A DNA stretch of 62,104 nucleotides from Neobacillus rhizosphaerae. Lineage in GTDB: Bacteria; Bacillota; Bacilli; Bacillales; Cytobacillaceae. The stretch spans positions 1 to 62,104 of the forward strand of contig NZ_CALBWS010000032.1 of the NCBI RefSeq assembly GCF_937468385.1. Reading direction: 5' to 3'. Each line of letters opens with the position of its first letter. The stretch's first letter is position 1. A program made the translations under genes and the position numbers. The notes below the pieces were generated by a model, which was not told the DNA's origin, made no database searches, and worked only from the letters and a program-made list of their open reading frames with translations. Shown in pieces: positions 43,685 through 52,856 of the stretch.

Positions 43685-44755
43685 ATGAATTCTACATCGC
43701 CATTAATGAAGATGGATACTGAAAAAGGCTTAAAGCATTGGCCCTCTTGGATTGGATATATGGCAGTTGTCTGGTCATTACTCTATGGGGCAATGCATCT
43801 TTATTGGTTAATTCGAGGAGAAGGATATCCTTTTAAGAATGACAGCTTGGGATTGTTTTCTGCATTAGTCACTTATTTACCCGCTCGAGTTGGCGGTATC
43901 GTTTTTGTTATTCTTGGTCTCTTAGGTATTGGCATAGGTATTGCCATGCAAAAATCGTGGGGAAGGATGCTTCCTCGATGGCTGTTTCTCACCTATGCCT
44001 GGGTATTCGCAGCTGCCTTGCTCCTCTTTATTCCAGATATTAGTTTGATAGCTGCCATGGCTTATGCCTTCATGTTTAAATTTGCGTTCAACTGGCAAAT
44101 GTTCAATCAAATCGTTTGTATTATAGGTGCGCTTCTTTGGATCTCTACAGCTGTTGTCTATTATCGAAGAACACGCAATGCCTGTGAATATTGCGGTCGG
44201 ACTGAGCACGATAAACCTTCTTTGCTCTTGCGTTGGGGTCGGTGGATTACAATAATTGCTGCCCTTGCTCCACTGCCTTATGCACTTACACGTTTTGCCT
44301 GGGCACTAAATATCCCTCTCGGTGTTGATGCGCAGTTCTTGAGGGATTTTTCTAACATAAATCCGATGGCTAATATTACAGAATGGGTATTTGGATCAGT
44401 TTGTATTGGTGGTGGTATTCTCACACTTGGATTGATTCAGAAATGGGGTGAAGTTTTCCCGCGTTGGTTCCCATTCATCGGTGGCAAAAGAGTGCCCATC
44501 CTTTTAGCGGTCATTCCTGCGTCGATTGTAGCGATTGCGGTAACAGCCGCTGGGCTCGTCTTCACCTTCTCTTTTTTTGCTGTTACATTTCACCTTATGC
44601 CAGCCGACGACATCTTGCTCAGCTCAATCGGAGGTGCTATTGGGCCGATGCTTTTCTGGGTCCCATGGGGAATAACTCTTGGTCTTGCAACTATCGCCTA
44701 TTACTATCGCCGGCGTGGCAGATGTCTCCATTGTGGAAATGATCATAACGCTTAA
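43685..44755 (+). CDS. Multi-span membrane protein with two cytoplasmic CxxC motifs
   Basis: A 356-residue protein; ATG 43685 is correctly spaced from AAAGGA, unlike the in-frame ATG at 43676. About eight membrane spans are arranged as two similar halves, each followed by a Cys pair: ACEYCGRTEHD mid-protein and RCLHCGNDHNA at the C-terminus. These could bind a metal or form redox pairs. The region VFPRWFPFIGGKRVPILLAV resembles a motif in the protein at 42760. It probably belongs to the regulon of the adjacent two-component system. No function can be assigned. Confidence 0.7.
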   Translation: MNSTSPLMKMDTEKGLKHWPSWIGYMAVVWSLLYGAMHLYWLIRGEGYPFKNDSLGLFSALVTYLPARVGGIVFVILGLLGIGIGIAMQKSWGRMLPRWLFLTYAWVFAAALLLFIPDISLIAAMAYAFMFKFAFNWQMFNQIVCIIGALLWISTAVVYYRRTRNACEYCGRTEHDKPSLLLRWGRWITIIAALAPLPYALTRFAWALNIPLGVDAQFLRDFSNINPMANITEWVFGSVCIGGGILTLGLIQKWGEVFPRWFPFIGGKRVPILLAVIPASIVAIAVTAAGLVFTFSFFAVTFHLMPADDILLSSIGGAIGPMLFWVPWGITLGLATIAYYYRRRGRCLHCGNDHNA

Positions 44756-44839
44756 CGAAAACGTCAGGGCTTTTCCATCCTTTTCCTGATAAAATCTTTA
44801 CGGTGTATAGACAAAATATTCTCTTGCCAGACGGATAAA

Positions 44840-44925
44840 AAACCTATATATCAGGGTTTTCAGCGTATTTAATCAAACGATTGAATAGTATAGCATATAC
44901 GGAAATCAGTCGATATGTAGCGTTA
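44840..44925. repeat. Dispersed palindromic repeat copy C
   Basis: Core AATCAAACGATTGAAT at 44871-44886, with lead-in CCTATATATCAGGGTTTTCA and 3' flank AGTATAGCATATACGGAAAT. Copy I (54696) shares both flanks closely. It is non-coding and lies just past the membrane-protein gene, in the 44756-45399 spacer. Confidence 0.8.
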
Positions 44926-45004
44926 AAGGGGATTAGCTTATCTGTTTGTTAGTCATAGTCCATTTATCTATCATCTTTCAACAAATTTTTTCCACTTTCA
45001 GATG

Positions 45005-45200
45005 AATAAATCGTTATTTAATAGGGTTTTCAGCGGATGTAATCAAACGTTTGATTAATGTTGAGATAACGGGGAATTAGTTGAAAAATGATCGTATATG
45101 GAGAAATCGTTCATTTAAATGAATGAAGTGAGGGTTTCCATTAAAATCTGCTGATATTGCTGGCAATCTTTTTGCCCGTTTTGAAAACAAAAGCCTGAGT
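45005..45200. repeat. Dispersed repeat copy D, a 160-bp block matching copy E
   Basis: Core AATCAAACGTTTGATT (45041-45056) starts a 159-bp stretch ending CAAAAGCCTGAG (45199). It matches 52857-53016 along its full length, at roughly 80 percent identity by eye. It includes a second palindrome TTCATTTAAATGAA at 45110 and the phrases GTTTCCATTAA and CAATCTTTTT.CCCGTTT. The lead-in CAGCGGATGT is shared with copy F. Confidence 0.85.
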
Positions 45201-45263
45201 TCAGTAGGCAAGACGTAAGTAATCCAAAGTCCACCCTTTTCTTTTTTGTACAAAGATGGTTTT

Positions 45264-45293
45264 GCATAGACCTAATAAGGACTATGCTTTTTT
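45264..45293 (+). terminator. Intrinsic terminator upstream of the PTS operon
   Basis: GCATAG and CTATGC around a 12-base loop, followed by TTTTTTG. It isolates the PTS promoter from upstream transcription. Confidence 0.65.
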
Positions 45294-45362
45294 GTGTTTC
45301 CTTAGGTTAGTGAACTTTCCTAGTAATAGGAAAAAAACATAAATGTAGAAGTTTAACTTTGT

Positions 45363-45371
45363 TGTTATGAT
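45363..45371 (+). promoter_or_regulatory. Extended -10 promoter of the beta-glucoside PTS operon
   Basis: TGTTATGAT fits TGnTATNAT about 29 bases before the first ATG. No matching -35 or catabolite-responsive element was seen, which would fit dependence on the LicR-type activator encoded downstream. Confidence 0.4.
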
Positions 45372-45399
45372 TTAATCAAACAAAAGGAGGACAAACATT

Positions 45400-45720
45400 A
45401 TGACAGAAAAAGTTTTATTAGTTTGTGGGGCTGGAGCATCATCTGGTTTTATGGCGGCAGCTGCTCGAAAGGCTACCAAAAAATTAAATATAGATATTGA
45501 ATTTAAAGCTAAAAGTGAGTCAGAAATTGGTGAACATTTAAACAGCATTGATTTACTGTTAATTGCCCCGCATTTGAAATACATGATTGACGATGTAAAA
45601 GGTGCATGTGAAGAAGCAGGCGTTAAATACGGCATCATTCCACAAAGAGTGTATGGATCGTTAGACGGTCAAGGTTTAGTTAAAGTTGCCGAAGAGCATT
45701 TACAGGGCGGTGATCAATAA
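45400..45720 (+). CDS. PTS lactose/cellobiose-family IIB component
   Basis: A 106-residue cytoplasmic phosphocarrier. KVLLVCGAGASSGFMA carries the phosphorylated Cys9. APHLKYMIDDVKGACEEAGV and GIIPQRVYGSLDGQGL follow, as in LicB/CelA. It passes phosphate from IIA to the sugar held by IIC. AGGAGG lies 10 bases before ATG. First gene of an IIB-IIA-IIC-hydrolase-regulator operon; its stop overlaps the IIA start. Confidence 0.93.
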   Translation: MTEKVLLVCGAGASSGFMAAAARKATKKLNIDIEFKAKSESEIGEHLNSIDLLLIAPHLKYMIDDVKGACEEAGVKYGIIPQRVYGSLDGQGLVKVAEEHLQGGDQ

Positions 45721-46040
45721 TGGAGCAAATAAGTAAAGAACAACTGGCATTAGTTTCTATGAATGTCATCCTACATGCTGGTAACGCACGCGATTATGTT
45801 TTTCAAGCCGTTGACAAAGCCTCAAATGGAGATTTCGATCAAGCAGATGAACTAATGCAAAAAGCAAATGACGAAATCGTTACGGCTCATAAAGCTCAAA
45901 CCAATACGCTGCAACTAGAAGCTGAAGGTATTGATATTCCGTATTCACCGTTATTCGGCCATGCTCAAGATACATTGATGACAGTTAAATCAGAATTGAA
46001 CATTATGCGGGAGATTATAAAACTTTACAAAAGAATCTAA
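45720..46040 (+). CDS. PTS lactose/cellobiose-family IIA component
   Basis: A 106-residue helical trimeric phosphocarrier. LHAGNARDYVFQAVDKASNG, AHKAQTNTLQLEAEG and the active-site LFGHAQDTLM (phospho-His near residue 81) are standard for LicA/ChbA/LacF. It accepts phosphate from HPr and donates it to IIB Cys9. ATG overlaps the previous stop by one base. Confidence 0.93.
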   Translation: MEQISKEQLALVSMNVILHAGNARDYVFQAVDKASNGDFDQADELMQKANDEIVTAHKAQTNTLQLEAEGIDIPYSPLFGHAQDTLMTVKSELNIMREIIKLYKRI

Positions 46041-46052
46041 GGGGTGAAAAAG

Positions 46053-47300
46053 ATGGATAAATTTATGTCCTGGATGACCGATCGTTTTGCACCAAGGGTG
46101 AATAAGATCGCGAAAAACCCTTGGGTTGCATCCGTCCAAAGCGCTATCTTGACGGCAATGCCGATGGTTTTTATCGGTTCGTTTGCTACCATATTGTCAA
46201 TTGTTAAGGATTATTGGAAGGGCTTTCCTGATTTTTCTTTACTCAGTACATTCTCATTCGGTCTATTCTCGTTATTTTTAGCTTATTTAATACCAGAAGC
46301 AGTCATGAACAATAAAGGCCATAAGGAAGTTTCCAAACAAGCAGGACTTGCCGGGCTGGCGTTTTTCTTAATACTGGTCTATCCAACCATCACTGCAGAA
46401 GGTCAAATAAGGTTTGATCTAAATTCATTTGGCACAGCTGGCATGATTGCTGCTTTGATTGCGGGGTTGTTTGTTGGCATTGTCATGAATCTTTTCTCCA
46501 AATGGAAAATCATTGGTGAGGATTCTGCCATTCCAGACTTTGTTGCTACTTGGTTTAACACGTTAATTCCGATTACGTTGATCTTATTAGTTGGTTGGGT
46601 TTTTACATTTGAATTGCATATCAACTTATATCATGTAATCAATTCAATCTTTTTACCGTTAATTAATCTTGGACAAGGGTTCTGGGGATTTGTATTGGTG
46701 TTCTTCCTTGGCTTCGCATTCTTGTATACTTTTGGGATTTCAAGCTGGGTTTTATATCCGGTTCAAATTGCTATTGCTTTACCGGCTATTGCCCAAAACC
46801 AAGCAAACTTTGAGGCGGGCAAAGCAGTAACGAATATCTTTACGAACGAGGCAGCTGCTATATTCCTTATCGGCGGCGGCGGCGCAACATTTGCGCTATG
46901 TATCATGTTAGCATTTATGGCTAAATCACAAAGACTAAGAATGATCGGAAAAGCATCTCTTATTCCTTCCATATTTAATATTAACGAACCAATTGTGTTT
47001 GGTGCGCCGATTGCCTTTAACCCGATTTTGATGGTACCAATGTGGATTATTGGTTTAGTAGGACCTATTTTGACTTGGATTGTCATGAAAATTGGTTTGG
47101 TGCCAATTCCACACAAACCATTTCAACTTTGGTACACACCTGGACCAATCCAAAGCTGGATTGTTACTGAATCCATTCGTGGATTGATTTTCTTCATTAT
47201 ACTGTTTGCTATTTCGTGGATTATCTATTATCCATTTTTCAAGATTTACGATAAACAAGCCGTTCAACAAGATTTAGAATTAGCAGAGGAAGGAGAATAA
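46053..47300 (+). CDS. PTS lactose/cellobiose-family IIC permease
   Basis: A 415-residue membrane permease with about ten spans. ATG 46053 follows AAGGGGTG. The conserved FNINEPIVFGAPIAFNPILM sugar-site loop lies near residue 315, and MPMVFIGSFATIL is in the first span. It imports and phosphorylates a beta-linked disaccharide or aryl glycoside together with IIB and IIA. The lineage (CelB/LicC) suggests cellobiose, lichenan oligomers or related beta-glucosides. Confidence 0.93.
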   Translation: MDKFMSWMTDRFAPRVNKIAKNPWVASVQSAILTAMPMVFIGSFATILSIVKDYWKGFPDFSLLSTFSFGLFSLFLAYLIPEAVMNNKGHKEVSKQAGLAGLAFFLILVYPTITAEGQIRFDLNSFGTAGMIAALIAGLFVGIVMNLFSKWKIIGEDSAIPDFVATWFNTLIPITLILLVGWVFTFELHINLYHVINSIFLPLINLGQGFWGFVLVFFLGFAFLYTFGISSWVLYPVQIAIALPAIAQNQANFEAGKAVTNIFTNEAAAIFLIGGGGATFALCIMLAFMAKSQRLRMIGKASLIPSIFNINEPIVFGAPIAFNPILMVPMWIIGLVGPILTWIVMKIGLVPIPHKPFQLWYTPGPIQSWIVTESIRGLIFFIILFAISWIIYYPFFKIYDKQAVQQDLELAEEGE

Positions 47301-47305
47301 CACTT

Positions 47306-48757
47306 ATGAGACAGAATAAATATGCAGCTTTTCCAAAAGACTTCTTGTGGGGCGGCGCCATTGCCGCAAGCCAAGCTGATGGTGCTTACAGTGAAGATGG
47401 GAAACTACCCAATTTATCCGATGTTCAACCATATCTCAAAGGAATGTCAAATGAAGAAATTCAAAAATTGGAAATGCAAGGCATGACTTTAGACGAAGTA
47501 AAAAAGAATCTTGTCGATACAACCCATTACTATCCTAAACGCCATGGTATTGACTTCTATCATACTTTTGAAAGCGATTTAGAATTATTAGCCGAAATGG
47601 GCTTTAAAACGTTCAGAACCTCCATTGATTGGTCAAGAGTTTTCCCTAACGGGGATGAAACCGAACCTAACGAAGCAGCTTTAAAGCACTACGACAAGAT
47701 GATTGATAAGATGAAGTCACTCGGAATCGAACCAATCATAACCATGCTGCATTATGAAACACCCATTAACATCACATTGCAGTATGGTGGTTGGAAAAAT
47801 AAAGAAGTCATTGATATGTTTGAACGTTATGGTAAAGTGTTGCTGGAACGCTTTGGAGATCGAGTGAAGTATTGGATTGTTATTAACCAAATTAACATGA
47901 TTCAAATCGAACCATTCTTGTCTTTAGGTATATGTAAAGATCAATATGATCATATTGAAGAGGCAGAATATCAAGCCGTTCACAATCAAATGGTAGCCTC
48001 AGCTAAAATTCAAAAGTACGCTAAAACATTAAATTATGACTTAGAAATCGGTACAATGGTTGCTGACGGAACTGTCTATCCATATTCATGTAAACCAGAT
48101 GACGTTGTGTTGGCCATGCAGCATAATCGTATGCAATATTTCTTCACAGATGTTCAATTTCGTGGCGAGTATCCGAGATATGCTTTACATTACTTCGAGG
48201 AAAACAATTTGAATCTTGATATTACAGAGGAAGAAATAAAACTGTTGAGAGAAAATACGATGGATTACCTTGCCATTTCCTATTATTTCTCACAAATGGT
48301 TGATTCAACGAGGAATGTGAATAAAGCGGATTCAACTACGGTAAATCCAAATTTAGAGGCTAATCCATGGGGTTGGAATGTGGATCCACAGGGGTTATAT
48401 CATACACTTTCTCACTATTGGGATCGTTATCAGAAACCAATTGTTATTGCAGAAAACGGGTTTGGAATGTACGACAAACTTGAGGACGGCAAAGTTCATG
48501 ACGATTATCGTATATCCTATTTAGGTGATCATATCGAACAGGTGGGTCGTTCAATACAAGATGGCGCTAATGTTATTGCCTACTGTGCTTGGGGACCAAT
48601 TGATATTATTAGTTGTTCTTCACAACAAATGTCAAAACGTTACGGTTTTATCTATGTTGATTTAGACGATGAAGGTAATGGATCTGGGGTTCGAATGAGG
48701 AAAGATAGTTTTTATTGGTATAAACAAGTCATATCAACGAATGGTTCAGAAGTTTAA
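47306..48757 (+). CDS. GH1 6-phospho-beta-glycosidase with Gln in the acid/base position
   Basis: A 483-residue GH1 enzyme. FLWGGAIAASQADGAYSEDG, FKTFRTSIDWSRVFPNGDE and the nucleophile motif IVIAENGFGMYD (Glu383) are canonical. CAWGPIDIISCSSQQMSKRYGFIYVD is typical of 6-phospho-beta-glucosidases. The acid/base motif, normally (T/F)NEPN, reads VINQINM: Asn194 is kept but Glu is replaced by Gln195. Plant myrosinases show the same change and cleave thioglucosides using a cofactor in place of the acid. The enzyme should act on the phosphorylated sugar brought in by the PTS, perhaps a thio-linked or otherwise activated glucoside. Confidence 0.9.
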   Translation: MRQNKYAAFPKDFLWGGAIAASQADGAYSEDGKLPNLSDVQPYLKGMSNEEIQKLEMQGMTLDEVKKNLVDTTHYYPKRHGIDFYHTFESDLELLAEMGFKTFRTSIDWSRVFPNGDETEPNEAALKHYDKMIDKMKSLGIEPIITMLHYETPINITLQYGGWKNKEVIDMFERYGKVLLERFGDRVKYWIVINQINMIQIEPFLSLGICKDQYDHIEEAEYQAVHNQMVASAKIQKYAKTLNYDLEIGTMVADGTVYPYSCKPDDVVLAMQHNRMQYFFTDVQFRGEYPRYALHYFEENNLNLDITEEEIKLLRENTMDYLAISYYFSQMVDSTRNVNKADSTTVNPNLEANPWGWNVDPQGLYHTLSHYWDRYQKPIVIAENGFGMYDKLEDGKVHDDYRISYLGDHIEQVGRSIQDGANVIAYCAWGPIDIISCSSQQMSKRYGFIYVDLDDEGNGSGVRMRKDSFYWYKQVISTNGSEV

Positions 48758-48762
48758 TACAC

Positions 48763-48796
48763 AAAAAAGGGGAGGGGTAGGTGTGCTCCCTTTTTT
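48763..48796 (+). terminator. Terminator between hydrolase and regulator genes
   Basis: AAAAAAGGGGAG and CTCCCTTTTTT pair around GGGTAGGTGTG. It overlaps the region upstream of the regulator gene and should make regulator expression lower than that of the structural genes. Confidence 0.75.
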
Positions 48797-48816
48797 ACTA
48801 TATAAGGACTGATTTG

Positions 48817-50748
48817 ATGAGCAAAACCGATATGTTACTAGATTGTCTTAAAAGACATTCAAGTAAAGACTTTATATCTGCAAAAACATTAGCTGATTTA
48901 TTAGGCGTAACGGATCGAACAATTCGCCATTACGTTAAATCAATAAATGACGAACAGCCTAATCTGATTGAGTCCAGCAGAGTAGGATATAGGTTAAGGG
49001 ATCATACTACCAAAGTTGTTAAACATTTAGAAAATGCCAATCACATTGATAATCGTCGTTTTTATATTCTCAGACGACTTATTAAGAGTTCTGACCGTGG
49101 CTTAGACCTATTCGACTTAGCGGATACGCTGTATATCTCAGACGCAACTATACGTGCTGATATGAACTACCTCAATCGTTTAGTGACTAAAAATGGCTTA
49201 CAAATCATTCAGCAGAATAATCGTTACGTGCTTACGGGGGATGAGAAGAGTCGTAGGAAAGTGATGATCGATTTAATTGACTTCTCAAAACCAACAAAAA
49301 CATCCATTGATGAAGAAGTTCAAAAACTCTTAGGGGACGTCTCGCTTCAAGAGTTGATGAAATTAAGTAAGAACAGTTTTGAAAAGTATAGTGTTCATCC
49401 AAACACTTATTTCTTCAAAAACTTCATCGTACATTTAGCTATTGCGATTGACCGTGTAACTGATAACGAACAATTAGAACAAAGTTCATTCCTAATCAAT
49501 AATCGAAATACAACAAGTTTCAAAATCGTTAACGATATAACAGATAAACTTAACAAAATATATAATACTCAGTTTTCTCAGGCGGATAAAGACGAATTGG
49601 CGTTTCTTTTTTATGGCCAAATAAAAGATGATGAGAAGTCATTGGATGATTATACTAACAACAAAGTTTCTCAAGCATTAGAACATGCCATTCAAGAAAT
49701 TGGGGAAGTCTACCTGCTTGATTTTAGCGATGATCAATTTAAAACACGGCTATTAATCCATGTGCAAAACTTATACAATCGTCTAATGCAAAACAAATAT
49801 ACAAGAAACCTGAGTGTATTGAATATCCGGATTAAACACCCGATTATTTTTGATATTGCAGTATATCTAGCTTCGGTGCTGTCGAATGATTTGAACGTTG
49901 AAATTAATGACGATGAAATTGCTTTTATTGCTTTACACATTGGGTCATTCTTAAATAGTCAACAAGATGAAAATAACAAAATTAAAACGGTTATTATCAC
50001 ACCAACATATCATCAACAACAAACTGAAATTGAACAGTATATTCAAAAACATTTTGATGATGATTTGGAGATTGAAGGGACTTTTGAAGACATTAGTGAT
50101 TTAAATCCGCTAACATCTTCTGAATTAGTCATAACAACGCAAAATGTTGAACATTTTGGAAATGGTTTTGCAACCGCTAATGCTGAAATAGTGAGTATTC
50201 ACGAATTTATGACTAAACGCGATACTGCCTTAATCAGGCGTGCAATTGAAAAAATCAAACATAACAAGTATTTAAACTTTCTCAGAGAAAAAATGCCAGA
50301 ATTAGTTAGAGAGAAGTTTTTCTTCAACATTAGTGATGACTCCCCAAAAGAGCAAATTATGAAGACTATAGCTGATGTCTTTCAACAGAACGGTTATGTA
50401 GATGATGACTACCTGAAGAAATTGAATGAACGCGAAAAAGTTTCTTCTACTGCTTTTCCAAGTGGTGTAGCAATTCCTCACACAATGAAGTTTGAGGCAA
50501 AAAAGACAGGTTTAATGATTCTAAAGCCTGTCACTCAAATTGATTGGGACAGTATTAAAGTTAAACTAATCATTGGAATTGCCGTCAACAAGGAAGACTC
50601 ACAAATGTTTAACATGATTTTCCCTCGAATTATTGAATTGATTGCAGAACCGTATAACATTAACTATCTTGTTGGGGCGGATACTAGACATGAACTTATT
50701 CATCGTTTAATTGAATTAATGGCAAAAGATAATTACTTTTCGGAATAA
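48817..50748 (+). CDS. BglG-family PRD-containing transcriptional activator (LicR/MtlR type)
   Basis: A 644-residue regulator; ATG 48817 follows AAGGACTG. It has an N-terminal HTH_11 (SAKTLADLLGVTDRTIRHYV), a second Mga-type HTH (LFDLADTLYISDATIRADMN), then PRD1 and PRD2 (~175-390; HLAIAIDRV and FIALHIGSF mark phospho-His regions). A IIB-like linker and a C-terminal mannitol/fructose-type IIA domain with AIPH (His555) complete it. Phosphorylation of these His residues by PTS proteins couples transcription to sugar supply. Its place after the hydrolase mirrors the licBCAH/licR arrangement. Confidence 0.9.
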   Translation: MSKTDMLLDCLKRHSSKDFISAKTLADLLGVTDRTIRHYVKSINDEQPNLIESSRVGYRLRDHTTKVVKHLENANHIDNRRFYILRRLIKSSDRGLDLFDLADTLYISDATIRADMNYLNRLVTKNGLQIIQQNNRYVLTGDEKSRRKVMIDLIDFSKPTKTSIDEEVQKLLGDVSLQELMKLSKNSFEKYSVHPNTYFFKNFIVHLAIAIDRVTDNEQLEQSSFLINNRNTTSFKIVNDITDKLNKIYNTQFSQADKDELAFLFYGQIKDDEKSLDDYTNNKVSQALEHAIQEIGEVYLLDFSDDQFKTRLLIHVQNLYNRLMQNKYTRNLSVLNIRIKHPIIFDIAVYLASVLSNDLNVEINDDEIAFIALHIGSFLNSQQDENNKIKTVIITPTYHQQQTEIEQYIQKHFDDDLEIEGTFEDISDLNPLTSSELVITTQNVEHFGNGFATANAEIVSIHEFMTKRDTALIRRAIEKIKHNKYLNFLREKMPELVREKFFFNISDDSPKEQIMKTIADVFQQNGYVDDDYLKKLNEREKVSSTAFPSGVAIPHTMKFEAKKTGLMILKPVTQIDWDSIKVKLIIGIAVNKEDSQMFNMIFPRIIELIAEPYNINYLVGADTRHELIHRLIELMAKDNYFSE

Positions 50749-51030
50749 TCCGTACTGATTAGTGGAGTTAATATAAAAATGTGGACACGATTTGGTTTGG
50801 ATGTTGATAAGCTCATGGAAAAAGATACTTTTTTTTTAAAAGATACCACTTTACAAGTAAGTTATTTCTTTTGAAAATTCCTTTCGATTAATAATTCTCC
50901 CGATAGAGAAACGCAATTAAATCGGCATCCTGTTCGATTTGACCGCTTTCTCTCAGGTCCGAAAGGTTGGGCGCTTGTCTTGACGGCATTCGACCCCGGG
51001 TTTTAACAGCTGAAAGGACGCAAGATTCTT

Positions 51031-51055
51031 GCGACTTTAGTCGTGGGAGGTTCAA
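51031..51055. repeat. Orphan IS605/TnpB right-end-like sequence
   Basis: GCGACTTTAGTCGTGGGAGG then TTCAA is identical to the end of the TnpB element at 61687-61711. No TnpB gene is nearby. It lies in the 50749-51116 spacer, where AGGACGCAAGATTCTT precedes it; nothing else there is recognised. Confidence 0.7.
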
Positions 51056-51064
51056 GAGCAAGAT

Positions 51065-51104
51065 AAGAGCTGCAAGTATCGTCTACTTGCAGTCCCTTCC
51101 ACCG
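51065..51104. repeat. Hairpin repeat, copy 1 of 2
   Basis: TAAGAGCTGCAAGTATCGTC then TACTTGCAGTCCCTTCCACC recurs almost exactly at 53678-53716. CTGCAAGTA and TACTTGCAG form a stem. It sits directly after the orphan TnpB-type end and near a CCCCGGG motif that also precedes copy 2. Confidence 0.7.
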
Positions 51105-51116
51105 CCCCTTTTCCAT

Positions 51117-51169
51117 ACAAAAAAGAGCCTTGCCTAAAGGAGTTCTTTACCACTCCTTCTGGGCAAGGC
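51117..51169 (-). terminator. Terminator of the subtilase gene
   Basis: GCCTTGCC (51127) and GGCAAGGC (51162) form the base of a long stem with inner AGGAGT/ACTCCT pairing; on the minus strand it runs into CTCTTTTTTG. Confidence 0.85.
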
Positions 51170-51182
51170 ATAAACTATTCTT

Positions 51183-52664
51183 TTATTTACCTGTTAAAGC
51201 GGTATACGCATTTGCTTCGCCCGATCCAAAAAGAGGGTCTTGGCCCTTTTTCCCAAAATCAAATGCCGTCTTTTTGATTAGTGCCTCCACTTGGGATGGG
51301 GTATAATCCGGATGTTCAGCCTTAATTACTCCCGCGATTCCAGCTACTTTTGGTGCAGCCATAGAAGTTCCATGTAAGTAAGCGTAGTTAGGAGTTAATG
51401 TCGTTGCTTTATTTGGCGGTAAATTGGTTGGCCAAGTTGATAGCGTCCGATACGTAAAATCACGTTTAGCTAAATCACGTGTGGCATCATAGACCGGTCC
51501 ATTGTCTCCCCCAGGGGCCGCTACATCGATAAAACTATTTCCATAGTTCGAATAGAATGCTAACGTATCCCTTGACCACTTATTGGAAGACGACACGGTC
51601 ATAACTCCTGGAGTACCGCCTGGTGTCTCAATAGCTACACCTTTATAGATTAGATTTTCATCCCCATATGCTGCATTCATATAGTCAGTGAGTGACTTTT
51701 TATCAGCATAATTTAAGGATTCATTCCCCGCAGCGGCGACAACGGTTACCTTTTTATTTAGTGCATACTGGACAGCCCGTTTCCAAAGGATGACATCAGC
51801 GACATCATTATAACGAGTGCCTTCATTGTAATACTTCAGATTATCGAACCCGCCAATCGACATGTTAATAACATCGACTCCATCGTTCGCAGCTTCAATG
51901 ATTGCTGCTACGATTGGGGCAGTTGGAGCGCTTCCACTGGAATCAAAAATACGGTAAGCACGAATTCCTAAATCAGGACCGACACCCTTTACTTTCCCAT
52001 TACCAGCGATTGAACCAGCCACATGTGTACCGTGACCATTCGTATCTGTCACATCACTAGGATTACCCTGTTCTGCTGGAACACTATTATTATAGCCACC
52101 CGCTGGAACAAAGTTCTTACCTCCGATGAAGTTTGCCTTTAAATCTGGATGACTTGCATCAATACCAGAGTCGATAATTCCTACAACGGCCTTATGAACC
52201 ACACCGCTACTTGTCTTTGTTCCACCGGATTCTACTGCATACGATTTCCCTTCATTGGTTAAACGGTGCATATCCCACTGCAGGCTCCAATATGTACCAT
52301 CGGAATCTTCTTGAAGAGTTACAGGTTTACCATCAGCCCCCGCGGGATCACCATCGGTTATTTTATAGGACTTTTCAACATTGACAGCAACAATTGAGTT
52401 TGAATTCAATTGGTTGAGAAAACTAGGATTTGTTGAGCGAACTTCCAATCCACCAATCTCTTTAATTTCTCTTACTACTTCTCCACCAGCTTTTTTAATC
52501 GCAGTTTGATAGTCTTTAGGTAATGACTGACCATAAGCAATAAGGTAATTTTTACTTACAGTCTGTTCGCTTGCAGATGTGTGGGCACTAGTTGAAAAAG
52601 ATAATAGAGACATTGCCAAAACACTACTAGCTACAATAGCTAGTCCCCTTTTTTTATTTCTCAC
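51183..52664 (-). CDS. Secreted S8 family serine protease (subtilase)
   Basis: A 493-residue exported protease; GTG 52664 lies 6 bases after AGAGGAGG, better than the ATG that precedes that site. A signal peptide (residues ~1-32) and an inhibitor-like propeptide (YLIAYGQSLPKDYQTAIKKA) come first. The S8 domain has Asp155 in VGIIDSGIDASHPD, His201 in DTNGHGTHVAGSIAG, the oxyanion Asn in VVAAAGNE, and Ser424 in YLHGTSMAAPKVAG. It resembles the intermediate-size Bacillus subtilases such as those near Vpr/AprX-like lantibiotic-type leaders, but lacks a PA or C-terminal domain. It is monocistronic with a strong terminator. Confidence 0.92.
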   Translation of the reverse strand: MRNKKRGLAIVASSVLAMSLLSFSTSAHTSASEQTVSKNYLIAYGQSLPKDYQTAIKKAGGEVVREIKEIGGLEVRSTNPSFLNQLNSNSIVAVNVEKSYKITDGDPAGADGKPVTLQEDSDGTYWSLQWDMHRLTNEGKSYAVESGGTKTSSGVVHKAVVGIIDSGIDASHPDLKANFIGGKNFVPAGGYNNSVPAEQGNPSDVTDTNGHGTHVAGSIAGNGKVKGVGPDLGIRAYRIFDSSGSAPTAPIVAAIIEAANDGVDVINMSIGGFDNLKYYNEGTRYNDVADVILWKRAVQYALNKKVTVVAAAGNESLNYADKKSLTDYMNAAYGDENLIYKGVAIETPGGTPGVMTVSSSNKWSRDTLAFYSNYGNSFIDVAAPGGDNGPVYDATRDLAKRDFTYRTLSTWPTNLPPNKATTLTPNYAYLHGTSMAAPKVAGIAGVIKAEHPDYTPSQVEALIKKTAFDFGKKGQDPLFGSGEANAYTALTGK

Positions 52665-52856
52665 AGAAAAACCTCCTCTATTCATTTCCTAACATTCTAA
52701 TTTTATATCCATCAGTGATAGATTGAAACAAAAAGTTCTCGATAAAGAACGACATTATCGATGGAAATTGACTAATTCTGTCAATCCTGGGGTCAGACCC
52801 CCACTCAGCTAAAGTTTAAAGCGGTAAAGGGTCTTAAAGCAGGCTGCGCCATATTT

